Of a DNA stretch of 64,000 nucleotides, positions 46,168 to 55,315 are shown piece after piece; position 1 is the stretch's first letter, and every line of letters begins with the position of its first letter. This DNA comes from Prevotella sp. ne3005. GTDB taxonomy: Bacteria; Bacteroidota; Bacteroidia; Bacteroidales; Bacteroidaceae. The DNA lies in assembly GCF_900110085.1 (NCBI RefSeq), contig NZ_FOCK01000007.1:125621-189620 (forward strand). The letters are read 5' to 3'. The position numbers and the translations under genes are program-made. The notes beneath the pieces are model-generated. The model was given only the letters and a program-made list of their open reading frames with translations. It was not told the DNA's origin and searched no databases.

Positions 46168-46806
46168 ATGAACAAGAACGAACAATTTGTAATTGCTATC
46201 AACCGTGAGCTAGGAAGTGGCGGTCGCACCGTTGGCCGTCTATTGGCAGAGAAATTAGGGGTTCCCTTCTACGACAAGGCTGTCATCAAGGCCTTGCAGG
46301 AGAAGTACAACCTCACGACTGCTGAGATTGAGCGGATGAAGGGCCGTAAGCACAGCTGGTGGGCCGACGTGGAACGTATCCTGAAGATAGACTCAGGCAT
46401 GGGCATGAACTATTACTTACCACAAAAGAGCGATGCCCCCGACCTGCTGACCACCGATGAGATGTTCAAGACCGAAACACTGATATTGCAGGATCTCGCT
46501 GCCGAGCAGTCATGCATCGTGGCAGGTCGCAGTGGCTTCCACGTATTCCGCAATCACCCCAATCACTTAAGCATCCTCATCCAGGCATCGATGGACCACC
46601 GTGTAAAGCGCGTGGCCCGCAAGCAGAACATGTCGGAGGACGAGGCCCGCAAGACTATCGAGCATGTGGACAAGATGCGCGAGAACTACGTCAAGAAGTA
46701 CACTGGCACCTCGCGCTACGACACGCGCAACTACCAGCTTGTCATCTCTGCCGACGGCAAAACAGAAGAGCAAATGGCAGACATGATCATGCAGTACATC
46801 GGATAA
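46168..46806 (+). CDS. cytidylate-kinase-like protein, copy 2
   Basis: 212 residues from the ATG at 46168 (an upstream TTG at 46141 overlaps the synthetase end). The first 35 residues are nearly identical to copy 1 (INRELGSGGRTVGRLL, LGVPFYDKAVI), while the middle (residues 45-90) differs. The C-terminal RYDTRNYQLVIS block is shared. The pair looks like an old duplication whose halves were kept on both sides of the hydrolase-synthetase couple. Confidence 0.85.
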   Translation: MNKNEQFVIAINRELGSGGRTVGRLLAEKLGVPFYDKAVIKALQEKYNLTTAEIERMKGRKHSWWADVERILKIDSGMGMNYYLPQKSDAPDLLTTDEMFKTETLILQDLAAEQSCIVAGRSGFHVFRNHPNHLSILIQASMDHRVKRVARKQNMSEDEARKTIEHVDKMRENYVKKYTGTSRYDTRNYQLVISADGKTEEQMADMIMQYIG

Positions 46807-46833
46807 ACATTCCGTTGTTAAAGTAAAGTGACA

Positions 46834-46880
46834 GCAAAAGAAAAACGAGCTACATCTCTGTAACTCGTTGACTTTTCTTT
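46834..46880. terminator. bidirectional terminator
   Basis: AACGAG (46844-46849) with CTCGTT (46864-46869), extended by TACA/TGTA around a four-base loop, flanked by A-rich and T-rich runs. It can stop the plus-strand kinase-like operon and the minus-strand tRNA. Confidence 0.75.
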
Positions 46881-46956
46881 GGTAGCGGGAGCCGGGATTG
46901 AACCGGCGACCTCATGATTATGAATCATGCGCTCTAACCAGCTGAGCTATCCCGCC
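46880..46956 (-). tRNA. tRNA-Met (CAU)
   Basis: 77 bases with encoded CCA. Acceptor GGCGGGA/TCCCGCT, D arm GCTC...GAGC, anticodon stem CATGA/TCATG with loop TTCATAA (anticodon CAT), T arm GCCGG-TTCAATC-CCGGC. The G1-U72 end pair is unlike initiator tRNA, so elongator Met is most likely; Ile with lysidine at C34 is the alternative. Confidence 0.92.
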
Positions 46957-47025
46957 ATCTTGCTGTTAAGCGGGTGCAAAGGTACTACTTTTTTGGGAAC
47001 TAACAAAATTTTTCGATAAAAATAT

Positions 47026-47055
47026 TTTGTATTTCGGATATTTTTCGTAATTTTG
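47026..47055 (+). promoter_or_regulatory. promoter of the START-like gene
   Basis: TTTG (47026-47029), 18 bases, TAATTTTG (47048-47055), about 37 bases before the start. Confidence 0.65.
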
Positions 47056-47091
47056 TGGCGAAGAACAGTCAATAACTAACCCCTAAAGCGT

Positions 47092-47487
47092 ATGGGAAAG
47101 CAAAGAATAGACATTGAATATCCCCTGAACACGAAGTCGCCGAACATCGTGTGGGAACAGATCAGCAGTGCGCACGGTCTCGAGCGTTGGATTGCAGACC
47201 ACGTGACGGAAGAGGATGGTGTATTCACCTTTACCTGGGGTGAGCCTTGGACGGATCAAGATGTCAGAAGGGCATCTCTCGTGGAATATGTGAAATACGA
47301 CCATATCAAACTTCAGTGGGAAGAGGAGGACGATGATTCGTTCTGGGAGATGCGCATCGGGAAGAGCGACCTGACGCATCATCTGGACCTGCTGATTACC
47401 GACTTTGCGGATGATGACGATGCCGACGGGTTGAGAATCCTCTGGGAGAGTAATCTGGAAAGACTGCACAGAGCCAGCGGACTGTGA
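47092..47487 (+). CDS. START-like domain protein
   Basis: 131 residues, acidic and soluble. IDIEYPLNTKSPNIVWEQISSAHGLERWIADHV and the closing WESNLERLHRASGL helix fit a START/SRPBCC (AHSA1-like) helix-grip fold. Its ligand is unknown. It has its own promoter and is followed by a GTAAAAA-type spacer leading into the lptF/G promoter. Confidence 0.8.
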   Translation: MGKQRIDIEYPLNTKSPNIVWEQISSAHGLERWIADHVTEEDGVFTFTWGEPWTDQDVRRASLVEYVKYDHIKLQWEEEDDDSFWEMRIGKSDLTHHLDLLITDFADDDDADGLRILWESNLERLHRASGL

Positions 47488-47572
47488 AAAAGGCGAGAAA
47501 GTAAAAAGGTAAAAAGGGAGGGAAGAGGAGGTTTTATACGCGTACATTGTTAATAATTGTAGCGCAAAGGCA

Positions 47573-47620
47573 ACTTTTCACTTTTCACTTTTCACTTTTC
47601 ACTTCTTTTTTGTACCTTTG
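47573..47620 (+). promoter_or_regulatory. lptF/G promoter with CTTTTCA repeats
   Basis: Four CTTTTCA units (47573-47600) run into CTTCTTTTTTG and the -7 element TACCTTTG (47613-47620), ten bases before the ATG. Confidence 0.65.
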
Positions 47621-47630
47621 CACGCTGATT

Positions 47631-49547
47631 ATGTTCCGCATTAAGAAATTAGACATATTCATCACGAAGCAGTTCGGCCTGCTGTTCGTAGGAACGTTCT
47701 TCATCTGCCAGTTTGTGTTGATGATGCAGTTCCTGTGGCGCTACGTCGACGAGGTGATTGGCAAAGGTCTCTCTTTGGATATTTTAGCCCAGTTCTTCTG
47801 GTACATGGGACTGATGCTGATGCCACAGGCGTTCCCATTGGCCATCCTACTTTCTTCACTTATCACATTCGGTAATCTGGGTGAAAGCTCAGAGCTTACA
47901 GCCATCAAGGCAGCAGGCATATCACTGATCCAGGCATTCCGCTCCCTCATAATAATATCGGTACTGATGGCGGGCATATCGTTCTACTTCCAGAACATAG
48001 TGGGTCCTCGAGCCAATCAGGACTTCTACCGATTGCTTCTGGGTATGAAACAGAAAAACCCAGAAGCAGATATACCCGAAGGCATGTTCTACTCAGGCAT
48101 TCCCAGCACAAACATCTATGTGCAGAAGAAGGATATGAACACAGGTATGCTCTACGGCATCATGATCTATAGGATGACGGGCAGCTACGAAGACCAGGCC
48201 ATCATCCTCGCCGACTCGGGCATGATGCAGTCGACGGCAGAGAAGAAGCACCTGCTGCTGAACCTCTATGACGGTGTCTGGAATGAGAACATGCGCTCAC
48301 AGGATCTGGCAGAGACAGCCAACGTGCCCTATCGTCGCGAGACATTCTCGTCGAAGCGCATCGTGCTCGATTTTGACGGAGACTTCAACCTGGCTGACGT
48401 GAACGAAATTGCAGGAGACGCCAGAGCCAAAGGGTTGGGCAAGATCCTGCATGACCTCGACTCCATCAAGGAATTCAACGACAGCGTAGGTCATGCGTTC
48501 TACAAGGAAGCCAAAAGCTACTATTTCAGATTACCGGAAATCGGCAAGCAGGACTCGCTGAAGATTATGAAGGAGGTGGCACAGGAAACCGCCAACTTCG
48601 ACACGCTCTTCAACCGCCTTCCCGACACGCAACAGCAGGAGGCTATCAGGATGGCTATGAACAATGTGCAGTCAGTGGCGAGCGACCTTGAGATGAAAGC
48701 CGTCTATGCCAAAGCTCTGCACCGTCAGGAGAGAACCCATCAGATACAGGCCATCCTGAAGTTCACGCTGTCATTTACATGTATCATCTTTTTCTTTATC
48801 GGTGCCCCCTTGGGAGCCATCATCCGAAAAGGAGGTCTGGGCGTACCCGTCATCGTGTCGGTGCTCGTATTCATCATATACTACATCCTCGACAGTACCG
48901 GACAGAAGATGGCGCGCGACGACCAGTGGACGATGTGGTACGGAATGCTCATCTCCACCGTCATCCTGACGCCTATCGCAGTCTTCTTTACCTATAAGGC
49001 CAACAACGACTCGGTGGTGTTCAACATCGACATGTACAAGCATGTGCTGTTCAAGATGCTGGGACTCCGAATGAAACGTCATGTCAGCAGCAAGGAGGTA
49101 ATCATTGAGGATCCGAAATATCAGGAAGACGCCGATAGCTTGTTGCATATTAATGAGGAAATCGGCCAGTATATCGCCCAGCACAAGCTGTTACACCTGC
49201 CCAATCCCATCGAAGTGTTCTTCCGTCCTGGCGACGACCAGACGATAGAGCGCATCGTGGAAGAGTTGGAGGCTGTCATCGAGGATCTGGGCAACACGAA
49301 AGACCGTCAGATCATCGCCTATCTGAACCACTACCCCATCGTGGCAACCCATGCCCACACCAGACCGTTCAGACAGAAGTGGCTCAACATCGTCACCGGA
49401 CTGATACTGCCCGTAGGACTTTTCTTCTATCTGAGGATGTGCCGTTTCCGTCTCAGGCTACGGAAAGACCTGAACAAAATCACGGAGACCAACGGACTTG
49501 TTGTCAACCGCATTGCCCAGATGGTAACTCAAGAAGCAAAAGCATAA
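47631..49547 (+). CDS. LptF/LptG-family lipopolysaccharide export permease
   Basis: 638 residues from the ATG at 47631. Three N-terminal membrane segments (FGLLFVGTFFICQFVLMMQFLWRYVDE ...), a large periplasmic beta-jelly-roll region, then three membrane segments (KFTLSFTCIIFFFIGAPLGAIIRKGG, VPVIVSVLVFIIYYIL) and a cytoplasmic extension that ends with another membrane span. The GAPLGAIIRKGG stretch is diagnostic of YjgP/YjgQ. It moves LPS from the inner membrane to the periplasmic bridge with LptB. The single large protein, with a long cytoplasmic part, is the Bacteroidota form. Confidence 0.9.
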   Translation: MFRIKKLDIFITKQFGLLFVGTFFICQFVLMMQFLWRYVDEVIGKGLSLDILAQFFWYMGLMLMPQAFPLAILLSSLITFGNLGESSELTAIKAAGISLIQAFRSLIIISVLMAGISFYFQNIVGPRANQDFYRLLLGMKQKNPEADIPEGMFYSGIPSTNIYVQKKDMNTGMLYGIMIYRMTGSYEDQAIILADSGMMQSTAEKKHLLLNLYDGVWNENMRSQDLAETANVPYRRETFSSKRIVLDFDGDFNLADVNEIAGDARAKGLGKILHDLDSIKEFNDSVGHAFYKEAKSYYFRLPEIGKQDSLKIMKEVAQETANFDTLFNRLPDTQQQEAIRMAMNNVQSVASDLEMKAVYAKALHRQERTHQIQAILKFTLSFTCIIFFFIGAPLGAIIRKGGLGVPVIVSVLVFIIYYILDSTGQKMARDDQWTMWYGMLISTVILTPIAVFFTYKANNDSVVFNIDMYKHVLFKMLGLRMKRHVSSKEVIIEDPKYQEDADSLLHINEEIGQYIAQHKLLHLPNPIEVFFRPGDDQTIERIVEELEAVIEDLGNTKDRQIIAYLNHYPIVATHAHTRPFRQKWLNIVTGLILPVGLFFYLRMCRFRLRLRKDLNKITETNGLVVNRIAQMVTQEAKA

Positions 49548-49583
49548 CATTATATAAGGTAATACATATTTAATATATAAAAG

Positions 49584-50795
49584 ATGGAAGAAACAAGACT
49601 CAACACCATAGAGGAAGCCATAGAGGACTTCAAAAACGGTGAGTTTGTCATCGTTGTGGATGACGAAGACCGTGAAAACGAGGGCGACCTGATTATCGCC
49701 GCCGAAAAAATCACTGCCGAGAAAGTGAACTTCATGCTGAAGAATGCCCGTGGCGTACTCTGTGCTCCCATCACCATCGAACGCTGTAAGCAACTCGACC
49801 TGCCCCATCAGGTGCAGGACAACACCTCCGTACTCGGCACCCCATTCACGGTAACCATCGACAAGCTCGAAGGCTGTACTACCGGTGTCAGTGCCCACGA
49901 CCGTGCAGAGACCATCAAGGCCCTGGCTGATCCAACGGCTACCCCGCAGACCTTCGGACGTCCCGGACACGTGAACCCCCTCTATGCCCAGGACAACGGT
50001 GTGCTCCGTCGTAGTGGACATACAGAGGCGGCTATTGACCTCTGCCGTATGGCTGGACTCTATCCCGCAGGTGCGCTGATGGAGATCATGAACGAGGATG
50101 GAACGATGGCACGCCTGCCCCAGCTGATGACATTCGCAAAGGAGTGGAACCTGAAGCTCATCAGCATCAAAGACATGATTGCCTACCGTCTGAAGAAAGA
50201 GTCGCTCATTGAAGTGGGCGAAGAGGTGGACATGCCTACCGACTACGGCCATTTCCGCCTGATACCCTTCCGTCAGAAGAGCACCGGTCTGGAACACCTC
50301 GCCCTCATCAAAGGCGAGTGGAAGGAGGATGAGCCCATCCTCGTTCGCGTCCACTCTTCCTGTATGACGGGCGATATCCTTGGCAGTAAGCGTTGTGACT
50401 GTGGCGAGCAGCTACACAAGGCCATGCAGGCCATCGAGAAAGAAGGCAAGGGCGTGGTGATCTACATGCAACAGGAAGGCCGCGGTATCGGACTGATGAA
50501 TAAGATTGCCGCCTACAAACTGCAGGAAGAAGGACTCGACACGGTGGACGCCAACGTACACCTTGGCTTCAAGCCTGACGAGCGCGACTACGGCTGTGGT
50601 GCCCAGATGCTTCGCCATATCGGTGTACACAAGATGCGCCTGCTGACCAACAACCCCGTCAAGCGCGTCGGTCTGGAGGCCTACGGTCTGGAGATTATCG
50701 AGAATGTACCCATTGAGGTGACTCCCAACCCCTACAACATCCGCTATCTCGAAACGAAGAAGAACCGCATGGGACATACACTCCACTTGAAATAA
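49584..50795 (+). CDS. ribBA: bifunctional DHBP synthase / GTP cyclohydrolase II
   Basis: 403 residues, both first steps of riboflavin synthesis in one cytoplasmic protein. The N-terminal RibB domain has [14 protein letters not shown] and the [11 protein letters not shown] stretch; the C-terminal RibA domain has the zinc site [15 protein letters not shown] and QQEGRGIGL. Length is normal. It follows lptF/G by 36 bases without a visible promoter. Confidence 0.97.
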   Translation: MEETRLNTIEEAIEDFKNGEFVIVVDDEDRENEGDLIIAAEKITAEKVNFMLKNARGVLCAPITIERCKQLDLPHQVQDNTSVLGTPFTVTIDKLEGCTTGVSAHDRAETIKALADPTATPQTFGRPGHVNPLYAQDNGVLRRSGHTEAAIDLCRMAGLYPAGALMEIMNEDGTMARLPQLMTFAKEWNLKLISIKDMIAYRLKKESLIEVGEEVDMPTDYGHFRLIPFRQKSTGLEHLALIKGEWKEDEPILVRVHSSCMTGDILGSKRCDCGEQLHKAMQAIEKEGKGVVIYMQQEGRGIGLMNKIAAYKLQEEGLDTVDANVHLGFKPDERDYGCGAQMLRHIGVHKMRLLTNNPVKRVGLEAYGLEIIENVPIEVTPNPYNIRYLETKKNRMGHTLHLK

Positions 50796-50806
50796 TGCTC
50801 AGATTG

Positions 50807-50830
50807 TCACTTTTTCGCCGCAAAAAGTGA
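50807..50830. terminator. hairpin after ribBA
   Basis: TCACTTTTT (50807-50815) and AAAAAGTGA (50822-50830) form a nine-base stem with a six-base loop. The stem is A/T-rich and followed by AAAAGTGG, so terminator strength is uncertain. Confidence 0.5.
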
Positions 50831-50845
50831 AAAAGTGGCATATTC

Positions 50846-50878
50846 TTTGCGTATTCAAAAATAAAATGCTTACTTTTG
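50846..50878 (+). promoter_or_regulatory. aminotransferase promoter
   Basis: TTTG (50846-50849), 21 bases, TACTTTTG (50871-50878), 19 bases before the ATG. Confidence 0.75.
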
Positions 50879-50897
50879 CACAAAATTTCGTAAACAT

Positions 50898-52091
50898 ATG
50901 GCACAATTATCCAATCGTCTGCAGCGTTTAGCACCATCCGCTACGCTGGCAATGTCACAGAAAAGCTCAGAAATGAAAGCACAGGGTATCGACGTGATTA
51001 ACATGAGCGTGGGAGAACCCGACTTCAACACCCCCGACCATATCAAGCAGGAGGCCAAGTTGGCTATCGACGAGAACTACTCCAAATACTCGCCTGTTCC
51101 CGGCTATCCCGATCTGAGGCAGGCCATTGCCCGTAAGTTGGAACGTGAGAACCACCTGCACTACACGCCCGCAGAGATTCTCGTGTCGAACGGTGCCAAG
51201 CAGAGTGTCTGCAACACCGTCATGGCGCTGGTGAACGATGGTGAGGAGGTGATTATCCCTGCCCCCTATTGGGTGAGCTATCCCCAGATGGTATTGTTGG
51301 CAGGAGGCAAACCTGTCATCGTGGAGGCAGGCTTCGAGCAGAATTTCAAGATGACGCCCGAACAGTTGGAGGCAGCCATCACCCCGAAGACCCGCATGCT
51401 CATCCTCTGCTCCCCCAGCAACCCAACGGGAAGCGTCTACAACAAGGAGGAGCTGAAGGCTCTGGCCGATGTGATTCTCCGCCATGAAGACCTCTTCGTA
51501 CTGGCTGATGAGATTTATGAGCACATCAATTATATCGGCAAGCATGAGTCGATAGCCCAGTTCCCAGGCATGAAAGAGCGCGCCATCATTGTCAATGGCG
51601 TGTCGAAAGCCTATGCCATGACAGGCTGGCGTATCGGCTATATCGCTGCCCCGGAATGGATTGTCAAAGGTTGTAACAAATTGCAGGGCCAGTACACCAG
51701 CGGTCCATGCTCCGTCAGTCAGAAGGCGGCGGAATATGCCTACACTGCCAGCCAGGAGTGTGTGGAGACGATGCGCCAGGCTTTTGAGCGCCGTCGCGAC
51801 CTCATCGTGAAGCTCGCCAAGGACATCCCCGGGTTGGAAGTCAATGTGCCCGAAGGTGCCTTCTACCTCTTCCCGAAGTGCAGTAGCTTCTATGGAAAGA
51901 GCGATGGCGAGACCACCATCAACAACTCCACCGACTTCGCGATGTACCTGCTCGAGAAGGGTCATGTCGCCACAGTCGGAGGTGATGCTTTCGGTGACCC
52001 GGAATGTTTCCGTATGAGCTACGCTACAAGTGATGAAAACATCATTGAAGCGATGAAACGCATCAAGGAAGTTGTTACAAAATTGAAATAA
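50898..52091 (+). CDS. aspC: aspartate aminotransferase (class I)
   Basis: 397 residues, PLP-dependent and cytoplasmic. MSVGEPDFNTPDHI, CSPSNPTGSVY and VLADEIYEHI are fold-type I signatures; the PLP Lys is in VNGVSKAYAMTGWRIGY. Transfers the amino group between aspartate and 2-oxoglutarate. Specificity could extend to other amino acids, as in the thermophilic-type AspC subgroup it resembles. Confidence 0.9.
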   Translation: MAQLSNRLQRLAPSATLAMSQKSSEMKAQGIDVINMSVGEPDFNTPDHIKQEAKLAIDENYSKYSPVPGYPDLRQAIARKLERENHLHYTPAEILVSNGAKQSVCNTVMALVNDGEEVIIPAPYWVSYPQMVLLAGGKPVIVEAGFEQNFKMTPEQLEAAITPKTRMLILCSPSNPTGSVYNKEELKALADVILRHEDLFVLADEIYEHINYIGKHESIAQFPGMKERAIIVNGVSKAYAMTGWRIGYIAAPEWIVKGCNKLQGQYTSGPCSVSQKAAEYAYTASQECVETMRQAFERRRDLIVKLAKDIPGLEVNVPEGAFYLFPKCSSFYGKSDGETTINNSTDFAMYLLEKGHVATVGGDAFGDPECFRMSYATSDENIIEAMKRIKEVVTKLK

Positions 52092-52148
52092 ATCAAGAAA
52101 ATCATAGTTAAAAGTTATTAATTCGTTCGTTATAATCAACGAATTTAG

Positions 52149-52156
52149 TATCTTTG
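52149..52156 (+). promoter_or_regulatory. exbB operon promoter -7 element
   Basis: TATCTTTG with TTCG 19 bases upstream (52126-52129). The leader to exbB is about 115 bases, A/T-rich, with no clear hairpin. Confidence 0.65.
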
Positions 52157-52275
52157 CGAGGTGATTTTGAGAATCGCAGAGTTGTCAAACTACATAAAAA
52201 GACGTAACTCTCACTAATTCGATTATTTACAAACAATTAATTCATTTAATAACTAAAAAATTAAAATTCAAATTT

Positions 52276-53103
52276 ATGGCAACAACAACAAAGGCTGCAG
52301 CCCCAGCTAAAAAATCGGGCTTTCAGGGTGTAAAAGCTGCATGGATTATCCTCGTTATCTGCTGCATCGCAGGTTACAGCGTTTGGTACTTCGTAATGGG
52401 TAACCCCGATAACTTCATCGGTGGCGACCGTTCTGGTCACCCCGCAAACCTGCTTGGTACAGTGTATAAGGGAGGTTTCGTTGTAGGTCTTATCCTCACC
52501 CTTCTCTTCACCGTTATCTGCCTCGGCATCGAGCGTTTCTTCGCTATCCGCACAGCTTCTGGTAAGATCAACCTGGCTAAGTTTACTGCTGATGTCAAGA
52601 ACCTTATCAAGGCTCAGAAGTTCGATGAGGCAAAGGCTCTCTGCAACAAGATGCAGGGTACAGTAGGTAACGTGGTTCTCTCTACTATCAGCATGTACCA
52701 GACAGTAGAAGGCGACGACACACTGAAGAAGGCCGCTAAGATTGCCAAGATCCAGCAGGCTCACGAGGAGGCTGTTCAGCTTGAGATGCCTACCCTCCAG
52801 ATGAACATGGCAATGGTTGCTACCATCGTATCTCTCGGTACTCTGACCGCTCTGTTCGGTACTGTGCTCGGTATGATCGGATCATTCCAGGCTCTGTCTG
52901 CAGGTGGTGGTGCTGACTCTATGGCTCTGTCTGCCGGTATTTCTGAGGCCCTTGTGAACACAGCATCTGGTATTTTGACCTCTTGGGTTGCTACCGTTGT
53001 TTACAACTTCTTCTCAAACAAGATTGACAAGCTGACCTACGCAATGGACGAGATTGGTTTCACAGTAGCAGCTACTTACGATTCCAACCACAACGAGGCT
53101 TAA
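52276..53103 (+). CDS. exbB: ExbB/TolQ-type proton channel
   Basis: 275 residues, three membrane segments (about 20-42, 70-92 and a last pair around 180-245). ATIVSLGTLTALFGTVLGMIGSF is the MotA/TolQ/ExbB core. With ExbD it forms the proton-driven stator that energises TonB. It begins the exbB-exbD-exbD-tonB operon and uses GGT/GCT-rich codons as expected for a highly expressed gene. Confidence 0.95.
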   Translation: MATTTKAAAPAKKSGFQGVKAAWIILVICCIAGYSVWYFVMGNPDNFIGGDRSGHPANLLGTVYKGGFVVGLILTLLFTVICLGIERFFAIRTASGKINLAKFTADVKNLIKAQKFDEAKALCNKMQGTVGNVVLSTISMYQTVEGDDTLKKAAKIAKIQQAHEEAVQLEMPTLQMNMAMVATIVSLGTLTALFGTVLGMIGSFQALSAGGGADSMALSAGISEALVNTASGILTSWVATVVYNFFSNKIDKLTYAMDEIGFTVAATYDSNHNEA

Positions 53104-53149
53104 TTCTTAACCATTCACTTTTAATAAGCAATTAAAAAGCATATAGAGA

Positions 53150-53767
53150 ATGGCTAAAATTAAGATACAGAAAAAAGACATCTGGATTGACATGACGCCT
53201 ATGTCAGACGTGATGACGCTGCTTCTGTGTTTCTTCATGTTGACTTCAACATTCTTGACACCGGAACCAGTATCTGTCACCGCGCCTAACTCAGTGTCAG
53301 AGCTGAAGATTCCAGAGCAGGATGTCCTGAACATTCTGGTAACCCCAGAAGGCAAGGTGTTCTGCGGTACGGAAAACAAGAACAACATGCAGGCAATGCT
53401 GGACGCTATGACCGACAAGTTCGGTGTTCAGCTGAACCCCACACAGGTAAAGCACTTCCGTGAGGATGCTATGGTGGGTGCCGCCATGAATCAGCTCGCC
53501 ACCTATCTGAGCCTTGAGCCGGAGAAAATGGGTGAGGCCATCCAGAAGCTCGGTCTTCCCCTTGACAGTATCAAGGGCGGTAAGAGCGAATTCCAGGAGT
53601 GGGTCACTGCGGCCCGCGATGTGAACCCTGACATCAAGCTCGCCATCAAGTGCGACTCCAAGACTCCCTATGCGAAGATCAAGCTGTTGATGTCAGAACT
53701 TCAGGACATGAGCGAGAACCGTTTCCAGCTCATTACGAATCTCGATGTTAAACGTTTAAACGACTAG
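53150..53767 (+). CDS. exbD: ExbD/TolR-type protein, first copy
   Basis: 205 residues. One N-terminal membrane segment with the functional Asp just before it (IDMTPMSDVMTLLLCFFML). The periplasmic part (KIPEQDVLNILVTPEGKVFCG; a DIKLAIKCDSKTPYAKIKLLM strand) is longer than classical ExbD. It lies 46 bases after exbB and eight bases before the second copy. Confidence 0.93.
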   Translation: MAKIKIQKKDIWIDMTPMSDVMTLLLCFFMLTSTFLTPEPVSVTAPNSVSELKIPEQDVLNILVTPEGKVFCGTENKNNMQAMLDAMTDKFGVQLNPTQVKHFREDAMVGAAMNQLATYLSLEPEKMGEAIQKLGLPLDSIKGGKSEFQEWVTAARDVNPDIKLAIKCDSKTPYAKIKLLMSELQDMSENRFQLITNLDVKRLND

Positions 53768-53774
53768 TAGTATT

Positions 53775-54440
53775 ATGGCAAAAAAGAATCTATCCAAGCA
53801 GAAAAAGATGGATACCCGCGTGAACTTCACGCCGATGGTAGACATGATGATGCTTCTGATCACCTTCTTCATGCTGTGTACTACACTGGCCAAGCCGCAG
53901 GCCATGCAGCTGACCATGCCGTCTAACGACGACACATCACAGTTGAACGAAGAGCAGAAGCAGGTTACAAAGGCTTCTCACACCATCACCCTTTACCTGG
54001 GTTCCAACGACAAGGTATGGTATATAGCTGGTCTGCCCAACTATGACGACCCCTCTTGTGTCAAGGAGACCACCTATGGTAAGGATGGTATTGAGAAGGT
54101 GCTCAACGAGCATACCACAGAGGAAGGTATCAACCCGATTGCCAAGATCAAGCTGGCCAAGAAGGAACTCGATGCCAAGAAGAATGAGTACAACTCGAAG
54201 ATGACCGACGAGCAGTATCAGGAAGCCTTGAAAAAGCTGAGGAAGGGTGAACTCCCCGACGGCAGCAAGGTGCCCACGATGACCGTCATCATCCGCCCGT
54301 TGAACACAGCGACCTACGAGAACATGGTAGCCGCTCTTGACGAGATGCTGATTAGCAATATTGATAAGTACGTCATTGACAATGTCGACAAGATGAGCCA
54401 AGAAGACAAGGACCTCATCGCGAAGGCAGGTGTTAAATGA
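53775..54440 (+). CDS. exbD: ExbD/TolR-type protein, second copy
   Basis: 221 residues. Membrane segment with Asp (VNFTPMVDMMMLLITFFMLCTTL), then a large periplasmic domain with Lys-rich helices. It differs from copy 1 beyond the membrane segment, so the two are not redundant duplicates; a hetero-dimer in the stator is possible. Confidence 0.93.
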   Translation: MAKKNLSKQKKMDTRVNFTPMVDMMMLLITFFMLCTTLAKPQAMQLTMPSNDDTSQLNEEQKQVTKASHTITLYLGSNDKVWYIAGLPNYDDPSCVKETTYGKDGIEKVLNEHTTEEGINPIAKIKLAKKELDAKKNEYNSKMTDEQYQEALKKLRKGELPDGSKVPTMTVIIRPLNTATYENMVAALDEMLISNIDKYVIDNVDKMSQEDKDLIAKAGVK

Positions 54441-54466
54441 TTAACCCCTAAAAGTAAGAAAGAACT

Positions 54467-55300
54467 ATGGCAAAAATAGATCTTATTGACAACAGCTGGG
54501 TCGACCTCGTATTCGATGGTAAGAACCAGGCTTACGGAGCTTATCAATTGCGCAAGAACACCGGTGTTCGAAATCTGAAGGCCCTGATTACAATGTTCAT
54601 TGGCTTTGCCATCATCGCAGCCATTGTCATTGCCAAGGTATCTATCGAAAACTACATTGCTTCTCAGAATGCTGCCATCGAGGCCGACGTAGAGCTGGCC
54701 AGCCTGGCAGAGAAGAAGGAGGCAAAAGTTGAGAAGAAAGACGAGCCCGAGCCCGAGAAGATTGAGATTGAGCGCGTAAAGAGCTCTGTAGCATTCACCG
54801 TTCCTGAGATTAAGAAGGATAACGAAGTGAAGGAAGAGCAGGAGATGAAGTCTCAGGAAGAGCTCCAGCAGACCAACACCGCTATCGGTGCCTTCAACGT
54901 TGAGGGTAACGACGAGACAGGTGGTGAGGTGCTCAAGGCAAAGGAAGTGATTGCCGAGCCCGAGCCCCCGAAGGTGGAGGAATCAAAGGTATTCGACGTC
55001 GTAGAGGAAATGCCCCAGTTCCCTGGCGGTCCCTCAGCCCTGTTCGAGTATCTGTCGAAGAATATCAAGTATCCGGTAGTAGCCGAGGAGAACGGTGTAC
55101 AGGGTCGTGTTATCGTAACCTTCGTCGTAGAGCGTGATGGTTCTATCACCGACGTCAAGGTTGTGAAGAGCGTTGACCCCTCACTCGACAAGGAGGCACA
55201 GCGCGTGGTTAAGTCCATGCCGCACTGGATTCCTGGTAAGCAGAACGGTAGCGCAGTACGTGTGAAGTACACCGTTCCTGTAACCTTCCGTCTGCAGTAA
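54467..55300 (+). CDS. tonB: TonB energy-transducing protein
   Basis: 277 residues. Cytoplasmic start, one membrane segment (about 39-60), a Glu/Lys-rich linker of about 120 residues instead of the classical Pro-rich one, and the C-terminal TonB fold (MPQFPGGPSALFEYLSKNI, GVQGRVIVTFVVERDGS). It transmits energy to SusC-type transporters such as the one at 17.5 kb. Confidence 0.95.
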   Translation: MAKIDLIDNSWVDLVFDGKNQAYGAYQLRKNTGVRNLKALITMFIGFAIIAAIVIAKVSIENYIASQNAAIEADVELASLAEKKEAKVEKKDEPEPEKIEIERVKSSVAFTVPEIKKDNEVKEEQEMKSQEELQQTNTAIGAFNVEGNDETGGEVLKAKEVIAEPEPPKVEESKVFDVVEEMPQFPGGPSALFEYLSKNIKYPVVAEENGVQGRVIVTFVVERDGSITDVKVVKSVDPSLDKEAQRVVKSMPHWIPGKQNGSAVRVKYTVPVTFRLQ

Positions 55301-55315
55301 TACTATTAATCTGTA

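Noticed and set aside
50967..52139. 390-codon minus-strand frame opposite the aminotransferase
   Set aside because: Antisense shadow; the plus strand has all PLP-enzyme motifs and a promoter.
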